Of a stretch of DNA of 64,000 nt, positions 19,581 to 27,696 are shown piece by piece. Source of the stretch: an uncultured Opitutales bacterium (GTDB lineage Bacteria; Verrucomicrobiota; Verrucomicrobiia; Opitutales; Intestinicryptomonadaceae); contig URJJ01000006.1 in the NCBI GenBank assembly GCA_900548185.1, positions 5,383-69,382 on the forward strand, read 5' to 3'. The translations under genes were made by a program, and so were the position numbers. The notes beneath the pieces were generated by a model, which worked only from the letters and a program-made list of their open reading frames with translations, made no database searches and was not told where the DNA came from. Numbering within the stretch: the stretch's first letter is position 1; every line of letters begins with the position of its first letter.

Positions 19581-20723
19581 CTATTCGGACTTTTCATCCG
19601 GAGAAGCTCCGGAGTCCTTGAAGTCCACGATTTCCTGGAACGGGGAAAGGTTCTTTTTAGGATACGACAGCGCAATGACGTCCCCCTCTTCGAGGCCGCG
19701 CTTTATCTCGACGTAGCGGATGTCGCTTATTCCGGTTTCAACCCGCCTCTTCTCCCACATGCCTTCCGCGTTTTTGGCGAACACGTAGCGGACCTTGCCG
19801 TCGGAATAGACAGCGGAAAGTATCACGGCGCAGACGTTTTCGGCGCGGCTTACGGGAAATTCGATGTTGGCGCTTATGCCGGGCCTGACGCGGCCGCCGA
19901 CGGCCTTGAAGGCCACCTTCACGGGGAACACGCGGATGTTGTTCTCGTTCTTTGCGTAGGGGGACATCGAGATTATCTCGCCGTTGAAGGAGAGGTCTTT
20001 CATCGAGTCGAAAGTGATTACCGGGGTAGAGGCCCCGCCGCTTATCTTCTCTATTTCGATTTCATTGATTTTCACCTCGACGTACAGGTTTTCGAGGGAG
20101 CTAACCTTCATGAGGAGCGTGCCGTCGTTCACCGAGCCCGCGCCGACGATGACCTGCCCGGGGTTCAGCTCCATGTCGGTGACGGTGCCGTCCTGCGGGG
20201 CGCGGATGGTGGTCTTTGAGAGGTTGTCCTTGGCCTTTTCCCACTCGGACTCCTTGACTTTTAGCTGTATTTCGGCCTTGCTCATGCGGGTTTTTGCGTC
20301 GTCGTAATCCTTGGCGATGGCAAAGCCCTTCTTCATCAGCTCCTCCTGGCGGGCGAAGTCGCGCTTTTCCTGCTCCAGCGTGAGCTTTTGGAGGTAGTAT
20401 TCGTTGTTGGCCATGGACTCCTCGGACTGGGGCGAAGTCTTGTCCAGCTCAAGCAGTATGGTCTTGGCCTTCACAACGTCCCCGTTTTCCACGTATATGG
20501 CGGAGATTTTCCCGCTTATTTCGGAGCGTATCTCGGTGCTTACTATCGGCTGGACGAAGCCGGTCGCGGTGACCTTCTCCTCGATGTCGACGCGCTTGAC
20601 CTCGGCGGTCGGCGTCTCGTCGCGCGCCTCCTCGGCCCTTATTTTCATCACGTACTGGGCGACGTAATAGGTCATTACGCCCACGGCCGCCAAAACCACT
20701 GCTGCTATGAAAAACTTCTTCAT
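19581..20723 (-). CDS. Periplasmic adaptor subunit (MacA/HlyD family)
   Basis: 380-aa membrane-fusion protein: N-terminal membrane anchor (residues 1-26), a split lipoyl/barrel-sandwich domain (GFVQPIVSTEIRSEISGKIS and TTIRAPQDGTVTDMELNPGQVI), a coiled-coil hairpin at about 100-175 rich in Lys/Glu, and beta-barrel and membrane-proximal domains. It bridges the inner-membrane MacB-type pump and the TolC-type channel encoded on either side. Starts 11 bp after the tolC-like gene. Confidence 0.92.
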   Translation of the reverse strand: MKKFFIAAVVLAAVGVMTYYVAQYVMKIRAEEARDETPTAEVKRVDIEEKVTATGFVQPIVSTEIRSEISGKISAIYVENGDVVKAKTILLELDKTSPQSEESMANNEYYLQKLTLEQEKRDFARQEELMKKGFAIAKDYDDAKTRMSKAEIQLKVKESEWEKAKDNLSKTTIRAPQDGTVTDMELNPGQVIVGAGSVNDGTLLMKVSSLENLYVEVKINEIEIEKISGGASTPVITFDSMKDLSFNGEIISMSPYAKNENNIRVFPVKVAFKAVGGRVRPGISANIEFPVSRAENVCAVILSAVYSDGKVRYVFAKNAEGMWEKRRVETGISDIRYVEIKRGLEEGDVIALSYPKKNLSPFQEIVDFKDSGASPDEKSE

Positions 20724-20734
20724 GAAAAAAATCC

Positions 20735-22438
20735 CTATTCGTTGCGCGCCATGTTTGAGGGCGGAAGCTCGTATTCGCCGAGCGCCCCCCAGTTGAATCC
20801 GTGGCGCTTGAGAATCGTCCCGTCCAGGCGCGAGAGCTTCGCCTGGGCGAGTATGACCGCGTAAACGGCGTCGAGGTAGCGCCGCTTAGACTCGTCGAGG
20901 TCGCGCTGCGACTGCAACACGTCGCGGAAAGTCGTCAGGCCGACGTCGTAGAGCGCCTTCTGCTGGTCGAACGACTCCACGTTCAGGGCCAGCGTCCTGG
21001 CGGCGCTCCGCCTCGACTCGATTCCAGATTCCAAATCCCGGTACGCCAGGCGCAGGTTCATCATCAGGTCCTGCCTGATGTTTGCGAGGTTCACGTGCGA
21101 GCGGCGCAGTCCGAGCATCGCCTTGGCCTGCCTCGCCCTCTCCTCGCGCAGCCCCCACGGCAGAATGACGTCCACCCCGGCGTTCCACGAATACCCCCTC
21201 GCGTCGGTCGCGTTTTTATACGAATCCAGATAAGTGCCGTCGCGCCCGAGCACGGAGCCGCCCGCGCGTATGTTGAGCGTGGGGTTCACGTTGTCGTCGG
21301 CCACGGCCGAGTCGATTTTGGACTGCTCGACGGCCTCAAGGGCTATCTGGAGGTCGAGGTCGAAGGCCAGCGCCCCGGAGATAACGCTGCCGAAGTCGGG
21401 CATCTCGATGTCGTCCTGCGGAAGGACGGCGACCGAAAACTTGGGGTTGTTGTCGAACTCCAGCCTGCCGAACGAGCCGAGAAGCTCGTCGTTGTTTTTT
21501 TCGATGAGCTGTTCGGCGGAAATCATCTGCTCCTCGGCCAGGGCCAGGTTCGCCTCGGCCTGGAGGACGTCCTGGCGGCGGATTATGCCCACAGCGAGCT
21601 TTGCCTTGTTCTCTTCCAGAAGCTTCTTTGCAAGCTCTAGATTGCTCTTTCGCAGGTCCCTGAAGGCGTAGGCCGCCGAGAGGTTCCAATACGCGACCTC
21701 CGAGTTCAGCACGGTATCCAGAATCTGCTTTTTAAGCTCGAGCTCGCTCTGCCTCTTATACGAGCGGGCGAGGGCTATCGGGGCGAGGTTCACCACGGTT
21801 CCGGCCCCTTTCAGGAGGGGCTGGGTGGCCTCGAGGCCTATGTTTGCGCCGAAGTCGGGGTTCAGGAGGCTGTAGGTTGAATTGGACCACGAGCGCGAAG
21901 ACGAGGTGAAAAGCCTCAGCGAAGCGCCGGTTGAAATCTTCTGCTGAATGCTGAAGTCGTAGGAAAAGTTGTTGCTTTCGGGTATGGGGGAGCCGTCGAG
22001 GCTGGAGGTCGCGCGGGCGTCGCGCCTGTCCTTGTAATCGACAGAAAGGCTCAGGCGCGGCTCAAATACGGCCTCCTGCACCTCGATGTCCTGGGCCTTC
22101 ATCTCCGGGTCGTAGCGCCTGTATATAAGGCTCAGGTTCCCGCGCATGGCCGAGTCTATCGCGCTTTGCAGCGAAAGCGGGGTCTTTTTTCCCGCTGCAA
22201 CCTGCGGCGCGGGATTTTTTACAATGCTCGGCGGCAGAAGCCGCGCGTCGAGCACGCCAACCCCCTTCGGGTCGGCCGCGGCCTCTAGAACCTCCCTGGC
22301 CTTCTGTCTGGAAGCCTCCACAGCCGCCGCTGCCCCTTCCGCCCCCGCAGAAGCCGCATCCGCGCCCGCGCAACGCAGGCAGGCGGCAACGCATGCCGCC
22401 GATGCCAGGACAGAACGTCTGAAATTCCCCATAAACAT
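20735..22438 (-). CDS. TolC-family outer-membrane efflux protein
   Basis: 567-aa protein with an N-terminal signal peptide (FRRSVLASAACVAACLRCAGADA), an extra Ala-rich N-terminal stretch of about 70 residues, and the two tandem outer-membrane-efflux repeats of the family: long helices such as KQILDTVLNSEVAYWNLSAA and KAKLAVGIIRRQDVLQAEANLALAEEQ, and in the second half ARQAKAMLGLRRSHVNLANI and DVGLTTFRDVLQSQRDLDESK. First gene of the export operon, transcribed away from hisI. Confidence 0.9.
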   Translation of the reverse strand: MFMGNFRRSVLASAACVAACLRCAGADAASAGAEGAAAAVEASRQKAREVLEAAADPKGVGVLDARLLPPSIVKNPAPQVAAGKKTPLSLQSAIDSAMRGNLSLIYRRYDPEMKAQDIEVQEAVFEPRLSLSVDYKDRRDARATSSLDGSPIPESNNFSYDFSIQQKISTGASLRLFTSSSRSWSNSTYSLLNPDFGANIGLEATQPLLKGAGTVVNLAPIALARSYKRQSELELKKQILDTVLNSEVAYWNLSAAYAFRDLRKSNLELAKKLLEENKAKLAVGIIRRQDVLQAEANLALAEEQMISAEQLIEKNNDELLGSFGRLEFDNNPKFSVAVLPQDDIEMPDFGSVISGALAFDLDLQIALEAVEQSKIDSAVADDNVNPTLNIRAGGSVLGRDGTYLDSYKNATDARGYSWNAGVDVILPWGLREERARQAKAMLGLRRSHVNLANIRQDLMMNLRLAYRDLESGIESRRSAARTLALNVESFDQQKALYDVGLTTFRDVLQSQRDLDESKRRYLDAVYAVILAQAKLSRLDGTILKRHGFNWGALGEYELPPSNMARNE

Positions 22439-22451
22439 ATATAAAGAACAA

Positions 22452-22479
22452 GTTATATTTCAGCCCGGAAAATCCGCAA
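22452..22479 (-). promoter_or_regulatory. Putative promoter of the tolC-macA-macB operon
   Basis: TTGCGG (22479-22474), a 16-nt spacer and TATAAC (22457-22452) on the minus strand, about 14 bp before the start codon. The -10 matches 5 of 6 consensus positions; the -35 is weak. Confidence 0.3.
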
Positions 22480-22552
22480 GACCTTTTTGCCAAAAGGGCG
22501 TTTTTTTTCAGAAACCCTCCCCTTTCATTCCCGCCGGGGCCGAACTAGGGCG

Positions 22553-22581
22553 TTGACATTCCCGCCCCTTTTTGGGAAATT
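22553..22581 (+). promoter_or_regulatory. Putative promoter of the hisI-like gene
   Basis: A perfect TTGACA (22553-22558), a 17-nt spacer and GAAATT (22576-22581); the -10 is poor. The spacer holds a short inverted repeat TTCCC/GGGAA. A good AGGAGA ribosome site precedes the ATG at 22613. Confidence 0.35.
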
Positions 22582-22612
22582 CAGGGTTTTAATTCAAGAA
22601 ACAGGAGACACA

Positions 22613-23041
22613 ATGAGCAAAGAGATAGAAGAATCGTGCGATTTCAAACTGGACTTTTCCAAGCTTAAAAAAATCGCCCAATGCTCCGAAGACGTGATTC
22701 CCGCAATCGCCCAGTGCGCAGACTCCGGCGAGGTGCTGATAGTCGGCTACGCAAACCGCCTCGCCCTCGAAACCGCCCTGCGCGAAAAAATGGCGACCTT
22801 CTGGAGCACGTCGCGCAACGAGCTTTGGATAAAGGGCAAAACCAGCGGCGACTTTCTGGAAATAGTGGACATCCTCGTAAACTGCGAGCAAAACTCAATA
22901 GTTTACAAGGTCCGCATGAAGGGCAAGGGCTCCTGCCACACTAAAAACGCCGACGGCACCCCGAGGCGCGGCTGCTACTACCGCAGGCTGGTCGAAAAGG
23001 ACGGGGCGCTCGCGCTGGAATTTCTCGAACAGTACCGCTGA
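22613..23041 (+). CDS. HisI-like phosphoribosyl-AMP cyclohydrolase with altered metal-site residues
   Basis: A 142-aa protein with the HisI fold pattern: DVIPAIAQ, GEVLIVGYANRLALETAL, FWSTSRNELWIKGKTSGDF, then a zinc-type Cys triad at Cys91, Cys108 (SCHT) and Cys121 (GCYY). In the standard enzyme (step 3 of histidine synthesis) the segment around the first Cys is DCDxDxL, whose Asp residues bind magnesium; here it reads NCEQNSI, replacing all three acids except for a Glu. An insertion, KNADGTPRR, separates the last two Cys. It may be a lineage variant that still works or a paralogue with a new role. No other his gene is adjacent. The start is set by the AGGAGA site and the family N-terminus. 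Confidence 0.82.
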   Translation: MSKEIEESCDFKLDFSKLKKIAQCSEDVIPAIAQCADSGEVLIVGYANRLALETALREKMATFWSTSRNELWIKGKTSGDFLEIVDILVNCEQNSIVYKVRMKGKGSCHTKNADGTPRRGCYYRRLVEKDGALALEFLEQYR

Positions 23042-23043
23042 CA

Positions 23044-23088
23044 GCGCGCCGCGCCGTCCGGGACAGCCCAGGCGGCGCGCCCTTTTTT
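23044..23088 (+). terminator. Intrinsic terminator after the hisI-like gene
   Basis: Arms GCGCGCCGC (23044-23052) and GCGGCGCGC (23072-23080), then CC and T6 (23083-23088). Confidence 0.85.
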
Positions 23089-23156
23089 AAGATTAAAATC
23101 GTTGCAATTTGCGCGCGCGGGAATAAAGTGTGCCCAATATAAACAATACTTTCACT

Positions 23157-24287
23157 ATGAAGTTCAAAATTAACAAGGAACATTTCTCGACCGGGCTGAA
23201 GCAGGTCTCGAACGTCGTAAGCTCCAAGCCGCAGATGCCGGTGCTAAACAACGTCCTGATAAAGGCCGAAAACGGCAAAGTGCTTTTGACAACGACGAAC
23301 CTCGACCTCGGCATACGCTGCTCAATAACCGCCGACATTGAGGAGGACGGCGAAATCACGCTGCCGGTCAAGCGGCTGGAAAAAATCGTCGCAAGCACCC
23401 CCGAAAAGGAAATAACCGTCGAAAGCTCCGACGGCCAGACCGCGAAAATCCGCTCCGGCCGCTACGAGGCCCCGAGGTTCAACGGCCTGAAAAGCGAGGA
23501 CTTCCCCCCGCTGCCGAGCTTTGTAAACCAGCATTCGTTCGAGCTCAGCGCCTCCGAACTCGCGACGATGCTGCGCTCGGTCTCCTACGCGCAGTCAAAC
23601 GACGAGAACCGCTACATCCTGAACTCCGTCTATTTCAACTTCGACGGCGGCAAGCTGACCCTAGTTGCGACCGACGGGCGGCGGCTTGCCCTCATCGCCC
23701 GGGACATCCCGATGCAGGACGGCGACGAAGGCAGCATAATTCTCCCGGCCAAAACCGTTGCGGAACTTGAAAAGCTCCTCGCCCAGGGCAAGACAGTCAA
23801 GATTTCATTCAACGAGCGCCAGGTTGCGTTCGACATCGGCATGGGCGAAGACTCCGAAGGCCGTGGGCTCGTGGGCTCAATATACCTGGTCTCCAAGATT
23901 GTCGAGGGCAGCTACCCCAACTACAAGCAGGTAATCCCCAAGGAAACCGACAGGCGCATAAAGCTCGAGCGCGAGCTGGTCTCCGAAACGGTCCAGCGCG
24001 TCTCAATCATGACCAACGACAAGCAGAACTCCGTAAAGCTCAGGATTTCCGAAAACTCCCTCGAAGTTTCCGGCCAGAGCGCGGAATTCGGGGAGTCGCG
24101 CGAGACGATAGACGTGGAATACTCGGGCCCCGAAGTCCAGATAGGCTTCAACCCCGACTTCCTCTTAAGCCCCCTGCGCAACCTGACAAAGGACGAAGTA
24201 TTCTTCGAGTTCAAGGATGAAATGAGCCCGGGCGTATTCAAGACCCTCGACAATTTCGTCTGCGTGGTGATGCCCCTCAGGGTGTAA
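23157..24287 (+). CDS. dnaN: DNA polymerase III beta subunit (sliding clamp)
   Basis: Processivity clamp for replication. The 376-aa protein has the three-fold clamp repeat, starts [17 protein letters not shown] (chosen over an ATG nine codons upstream), and ends with the conserved VMPLRV. Typical internal motifs include ILNSVYFNF and [10 protein letters not shown]. dnaA, recF and gyrB are not next to it, so it lies outside the classical origin cluster here; the neighbour is a HisI-like gene. Confidence 0.96.
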   Translation: MKFKINKEHFSTGLKQVSNVVSSKPQMPVLNNVLIKAENGKVLLTTTNLDLGIRCSITADIEEDGEITLPVKRLEKIVASTPEKEITVESSDGQTAKIRSGRYEAPRFNGLKSEDFPPLPSFVNQHSFELSASELATMLRSVSYAQSNDENRYILNSVYFNFDGGKLTLVATDGRRLALIARDIPMQDGDEGSIILPAKTVAELEKLLAQGKTVKISFNERQVAFDIGMGEDSEGRGLVGSIYLVSKIVEGSYPNYKQVIPKETDRRIKLERELVSETVQRVSIMTNDKQNSVKLRISENSLEVSGQSAEFGESRETIDVEYSGPEVQIGFNPDFLLSPLRNLTKDEVFFEFKDEMSPGVFKTLDNFVCVVMPLRV

Positions 24288-24317
24288 ACAGGACGAAAGA
24301 CCAATTCGCAAATTCGC

Positions 24318-24348
24318 GCGGAAGGATTGGATTCCTTCCGCTTTTTTT
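24318..24348 (+). terminator. Intrinsic terminator of dnaN
   Basis: Arms GCGGAAGGA (24318-24326) and TCCTTCCGC (24333-24341) followed by T7. Confidence 0.9.
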
Positions 24349-24453
24349 GGCAAAATCGCCCCCATAACCCCCACCGCAAGCCGGCAAAAAATGCGAAAAA
24401 AACACGATTTCCCGCCCGCCCAAAAAAGAGTTTGTTTTAGGATAAAAAAAGAG

Positions 24454-24599
24454 CCGCATAAATTAGAATTTCACTGAAAAAACGAAAAACCTGCGGCATT
24501 TCGCAACAGGCCAGGCGAACGTTCCCTTTGCGCAAAAAACCATATGCATTCATGGGCGGAAAGCGGATTTCACCCTCCAATCCGCGTGCGTCCATACCC
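24454..24599 (-). repeat. Degenerate copy of the TGGCATAGAT-ended dispersed repeat
   Basis: Collinear with the 25191-25319 copy: GCATAAATTAG / GCATAGATTAA at the left end, AACGAAA, CGGCATTTCGCAACAGG / CGGCGTTTCGCGACAGG in the middle, and AATCCGC followed by TCCATACCC at the right end. Clearly related but diverged, with indels. Orientation is given relative to the 36756-36877 copy. Confidence 0.6.
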
Positions 24600-25190
24600 G
24601 CCCCAACCGCCCAAAGTATGCGCCATGCGCATTCCCGTTTTGGGGATGCCCCGATTCACGCCCTCCCAGACATCCGACACGCCGCTTCCTCCGCACTGCG
24701 GCCATTGCTTCAAAAGAGCGGCATTTAAAACTCAGGCGTAACATCGCATCAATCGCGCGCTATTTCTAAACTTCCATTCCGGCGCGGCCGCCTGCAAGGC
24801 TCCGCCATGCAGAGACTGTCGCCATTTGCCTTGCAAACCCGTTTGTTTCACATTCTTTGCAAAAAACGCCGCATCCTCCAACCGCCACAGGACACGCCTT
24901 CCCATTCCCGCCCTCCTTTTACAGTTGCCGCGAAAGCGCACAGCCGGAGCTTCCCGGGCGGAAGACAATCGAATGCGTTATTTACAAGACGCAATCCTCC
25001 CCTTTGGGAGAATTGGCATAAAATAGAGCGAAGCGCAAAAGGGGATAGACCGCACGCTGCGGAATCCCCGCCCAAGAGACTGATGTTTTAAATTATTTTT
25101 TAATAAAACCCGGCAAAGAGAAATTTCCCGCCCGTGCGGAATTTTAAAGCGGCAAAAAAGTCCCTAAAAACTGCATAAAAAATAAGGGGC

Positions 25191-25319
25191 TGGCATAGAT
25201 TAAAACGCCCCGAAAGAAACGAAAGAGCGGGCGGCGTTTCGCGACAGGTTAAGCGGGATTTTTCCCATCCTCGTAAAATTTCATTTCAGAATCCGCTTTC
25301 CGTTCCCTTATCTATGCCA
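25191..25319 (-). repeat. Dispersed repeat with perfect 10-bp terminal inverted repeats
   Basis: A 129-bp element bounded by TGGCATAGAT (25191-25200) and ATCTATGCCA (25310-25319). Its reverse complement aligns along its whole length with 36756-36877, sharing blocks such as GCGGATTCTGAAATG and TTTCGTTTCTTTCGGGGCGT. It has no coding capacity. Size and ends resemble a miniature inverted-repeat element or a REP-like intergenic element. Confidence 0.75.
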
Positions 25320-25805
25320 GGCTCAAAATTAATCCGCAATATCGCGGCAGCCTCCCGTAAAAAATGCTACAATGAATGCTTGAAACGCAAATGCGCCATC
25401 CGCGACCGCCCTGCCATATTTATTTGCGGTGCTTTCCCCTTTTATAGAATCGAAGCGTTGGAAATACGGAAGCGAATGCGCAGAATGCCAGAGGCATCAC
25501 AAATCCCACAAAAAAATATCCTCAAAATGCGTATATCGGCGTATCCCAATCCATGCCCTCCCCCAAAAAAATCCGCATAGCCCGGGCGGAAGTCCCGCAA
25601 TATATAAAATGTGGCCTCCGGAAATTCCGCGATAGCATATTCTAATATGGAACGTTTTTTCGCTCTCGGCATGAAAAAGCTCTCCCGGCTGCAAATGTGC
25701 GCGATTTTGCAAAACCGCAATTCTCAATATAAAATTTCGCACAGACCTCGCAAGAGCCTCCAGAACGCCCCACGCTATCCGCGAGAAGAGAGCCTCATCT
25801 GCAAT

Positions 25806-25834
25806 AAAAATGGCGCAGGAAAAATTCCTGCGCC
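25806..25834 (-). terminator. Intrinsic terminator of the 426-aa PEP-CTERM gene
   Basis: On the minus strand, arms GGCGCAGGAA and TTCCTGCGCC (25812-25834) followed by A then T5. It lies about 90 bp past the stop codon. Confidence 0.85.
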
Positions 25835-25921
25835 AAGATAAAATATTCCATCCGCATCGGGAGCGCGTCCCCCGCCCCGGAAGAACCCCTCCTTTGGCGG
25901 CCGCGCCCCGGACGCAGGGGC

Positions 25922-27202
25922 TTACGCCCTTCTACGCCAAAAAGCAAGGATAACCGCCGCCGCGCCGAACAGCACGGCGCATACGCCGGGTTCAGGAACG
26001 TAAGTCATGCCGAGGACGATAGAATCGTCAACCTTTCGGATGTCGGAGATGTCTGCGGCCTCCCAGTTTTCATTTCCGGCAAATTCAAATTCCATGAAGT
26101 CGGAAAGCAGCCCCTGGAGCGCGGTGTCGTCAAGAACGGAGAAGTCGTACTCGGCGCCGTTAAAGACTATCGAACTGAGGGAATCTATGAGAATAATGTC
26201 AATCGTATCTCCAGCGCTGAGCCCAGCCACCGCGCCGAGCTGGGAAGCGTCTATCGAAAACGTCTTTGCGGAGTCTGCGATGTTTACCGTGAGCTTTGAT
26301 ATTGAAAGCATCGCCGTGGAAGCCGCCGCCTGGATGTTGGAATCGAGGCCGAACACCACGGAATTTCCGCTGTTGGAAGTGAGGCCGTTTGCGTTTTCAA
26401 CTTTGAAATTCGCCCCGCTTTGAATCCTGAGGCTGCTGGTGCTGCGCGAATCGTTTACGACATTCAGCGTGACGGCATTGGAGACGACAAGCTGGGAGCC
26501 GACATCCTTCAAGACTATGCTTGCGTCATAGCCTGTGCCGACATTTGTGGCGAAGTCGCGGGCCTTCAAGTATCCGCCGTCTGTCACATTCAAAGCAGCC
26601 TTGCCGGAGAGGCCGGAATTGAGCCCGGTGTTCCCCAGTCTGATCCACGCGCCGAAAGTCGCGGAGCCCTGGACATTCAGGGTTCCGACCGGGGCTGCGT
26701 CGCCGCGGCCACCGACGTGGAAGTCGTTGACGCCGCCGAGGGTTGCGCCCTTCATGACATTCACCGTGCCGGTTCCGCGCCTCACTTCAAAATTCATCTG
26801 GCCGTTTTCGGACTTGGAAAGCGAGCCTTCGTGAAAATTGATGACGGTATTGTTTGCAATATTGTCCGCCAGAATGAAATTCAGCCCGCCTGCCCCGGTC
26901 TTTACAACCGTGCCGTAAAAATCGACAGTGTTTACAGTTTCCGCCGAAGGGGAAGCCATTTTGAACTCGGCAGACTTGGGGTTATTAAAGGCTATGGTGG
27001 AGCCCGCTTCAACCGTCATGCCATAGTTGCCGGTTGTAATATTGCCCTCCGTAGTGAGCGTGGCGCCGTTTGTGACGGTCACGTTTTCGGTCAGCGTATA
27101 TCCGGAATCAGGCCAGGTTTCATCGGCGTCGATGGTAACCGCATATGCCGATGCGGCAAAGACCGACGAGGCTGCAATGAGTTCATATACAATTGTTTTC
27201 AT
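25922..27202 (-). CDS. PEP-CTERM sorted, autotransporter-passenger-like surface protein
   Basis: 426 aa: signal peptide (MKTIVYELIAASSVFAASAYA), then Gly/Asn/Thr-rich beta-strand repeats of the kind seen in beta-helix passenger domains (VTNGATLTTEGNITTGNYG, GRGTGTVNVMKGATLGGV), and a C-terminal sorting tail VPEPGVCAVLFGAAAVIL with a final WRRRA. The tail has the three parts of PEP-CTERM signals: a Pro-Glu-Pro motif, a transmembrane segment and an Arg cluster. It would be processed by an exosortase and end up outside the cell or in the outer layer; no exosortase is in this window. It lacks the GGxG...NN repeat of the three larger paralogues, so it is a relative by sorting class only. Separated from them by rpsA. 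Confidence 0.85.
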   Translation of the reverse strand: MKTIVYELIAASSVFAASAYAVTIDADETWPDSGYTLTENVTVTNGATLTTEGNITTGNYGMTVEAGSTIAFNNPKSAEFKMASPSAETVNTVDFYGTVVKTGAGGLNFILADNIANNTVINFHEGSLSKSENGQMNFEVRRGTGTVNVMKGATLGGVNDFHVGGRGDAAPVGTLNVQGSATFGAWIRLGNTGLNSGLSGKAALNVTDGGYLKARDFATNVGTGYDASIVLKDVGSQLVVSNAVTLNVVNDSRSTSSLRIQSGANFKVENANGLTSNSGNSVVFGLDSNIQAAASTAMLSISKLTVNIADSAKTFSIDASQLGAVAGLSAGDTIDIILIDSLSSIVFNGAEYDFSVLDDTALQGLLSDFMEFEFAGNENWEAADISDIRKVDDSIVLGMTYVPEPGVCAVLFGAAAVILAFWRRRA

Positions 27203-27229
27203 GGCAAAATATGTATTGGTTTAGATAAG

Positions 27230-27257
27230 AGACTAGGCCGACTTTCGCTTGCGTCAA
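27230..27257 (-). promoter_or_regulatory. Putative promoter of the 426-aa PEP-CTERM gene
   Basis: TTGACG (27257-27252), a 16-nt spacer and TAGTCT (27235-27230), about 28 bp before the ATG. Just upstream lies CGTTTAAGATTTTTT (27273-27259), resembling the CGTTTGAG element near the other PEP-CTERM genes. Confidence 0.45.
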
Positions 27258-27644
27258 GAAAAAATCTTAAACGAATGAGGAGCCTTCCGGCCGCCAGCGA
27301 TAAAGCCTACATGAGAACAACAAGATGCCACACACAAGCCCCCCCCGCCCTGCTTGAAAAATTCACGCCTCCCATCAAAAGCCCCCAAAAAAAACCGCCC
27401 GCGCTCAAACATGCAATCCCCATACCCCGCACACTCATCCAACGGGGGCATTTCCCCAAAAACAAAAATATTCTGCATGGGGATGAAACGGGACCTCTTT
27501 CCAAGTTATTTTTCATTTATGAGCGAATTTCATCCCGAAGCCCGCTTTCAATTCCCGAATCTGGCCCCCCCAAAAAAATTAAATCCGGCCCCATTCCCGC
27601 GCTCCACCCCGCCCTGCTCCGCAAGGCTGCCCTTGCGCCGGAGC
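27258..27644. other. Gap between the PEP-CTERM gene promoter and the rpsA terminator
   Basis: About 390 bp with C-rich runs and no supportable gene. Apart from the CGTTTAAG element at its left end I see no structure. Confidence 0.45.
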
Positions 27645-27675
27645 AAAAAAAGGCGGAATCCCCACGGATTCCGCC
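27645..27675 (-). terminator. Intrinsic terminator of rpsA
   Basis: Arms GGCGGAATCC and GGATTCCGCC (27652-27661 and 27666-27675) followed by T7 on the minus strand. Confidence 0.9.
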
Positions 27676-27696
27676 TCAAAAATTATCCCTGAAAAA

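Larger units (their letters stand above)
24349..25805. other. 1.46-kb gene-free region carrying two copies of a dispersed repeat
   Basis: The longest non-coding stretch in the window. Open frames on both strands are short, lack ribosome sites and read as low-complexity. It contains the repeat copies described separately at 24454-24599 and 25191-25319. A TGGCATA sequence near 25014 may be the end of a further decayed copy. No tRNA-like or rRNA-like sequence seen. Confidence 0.6.
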
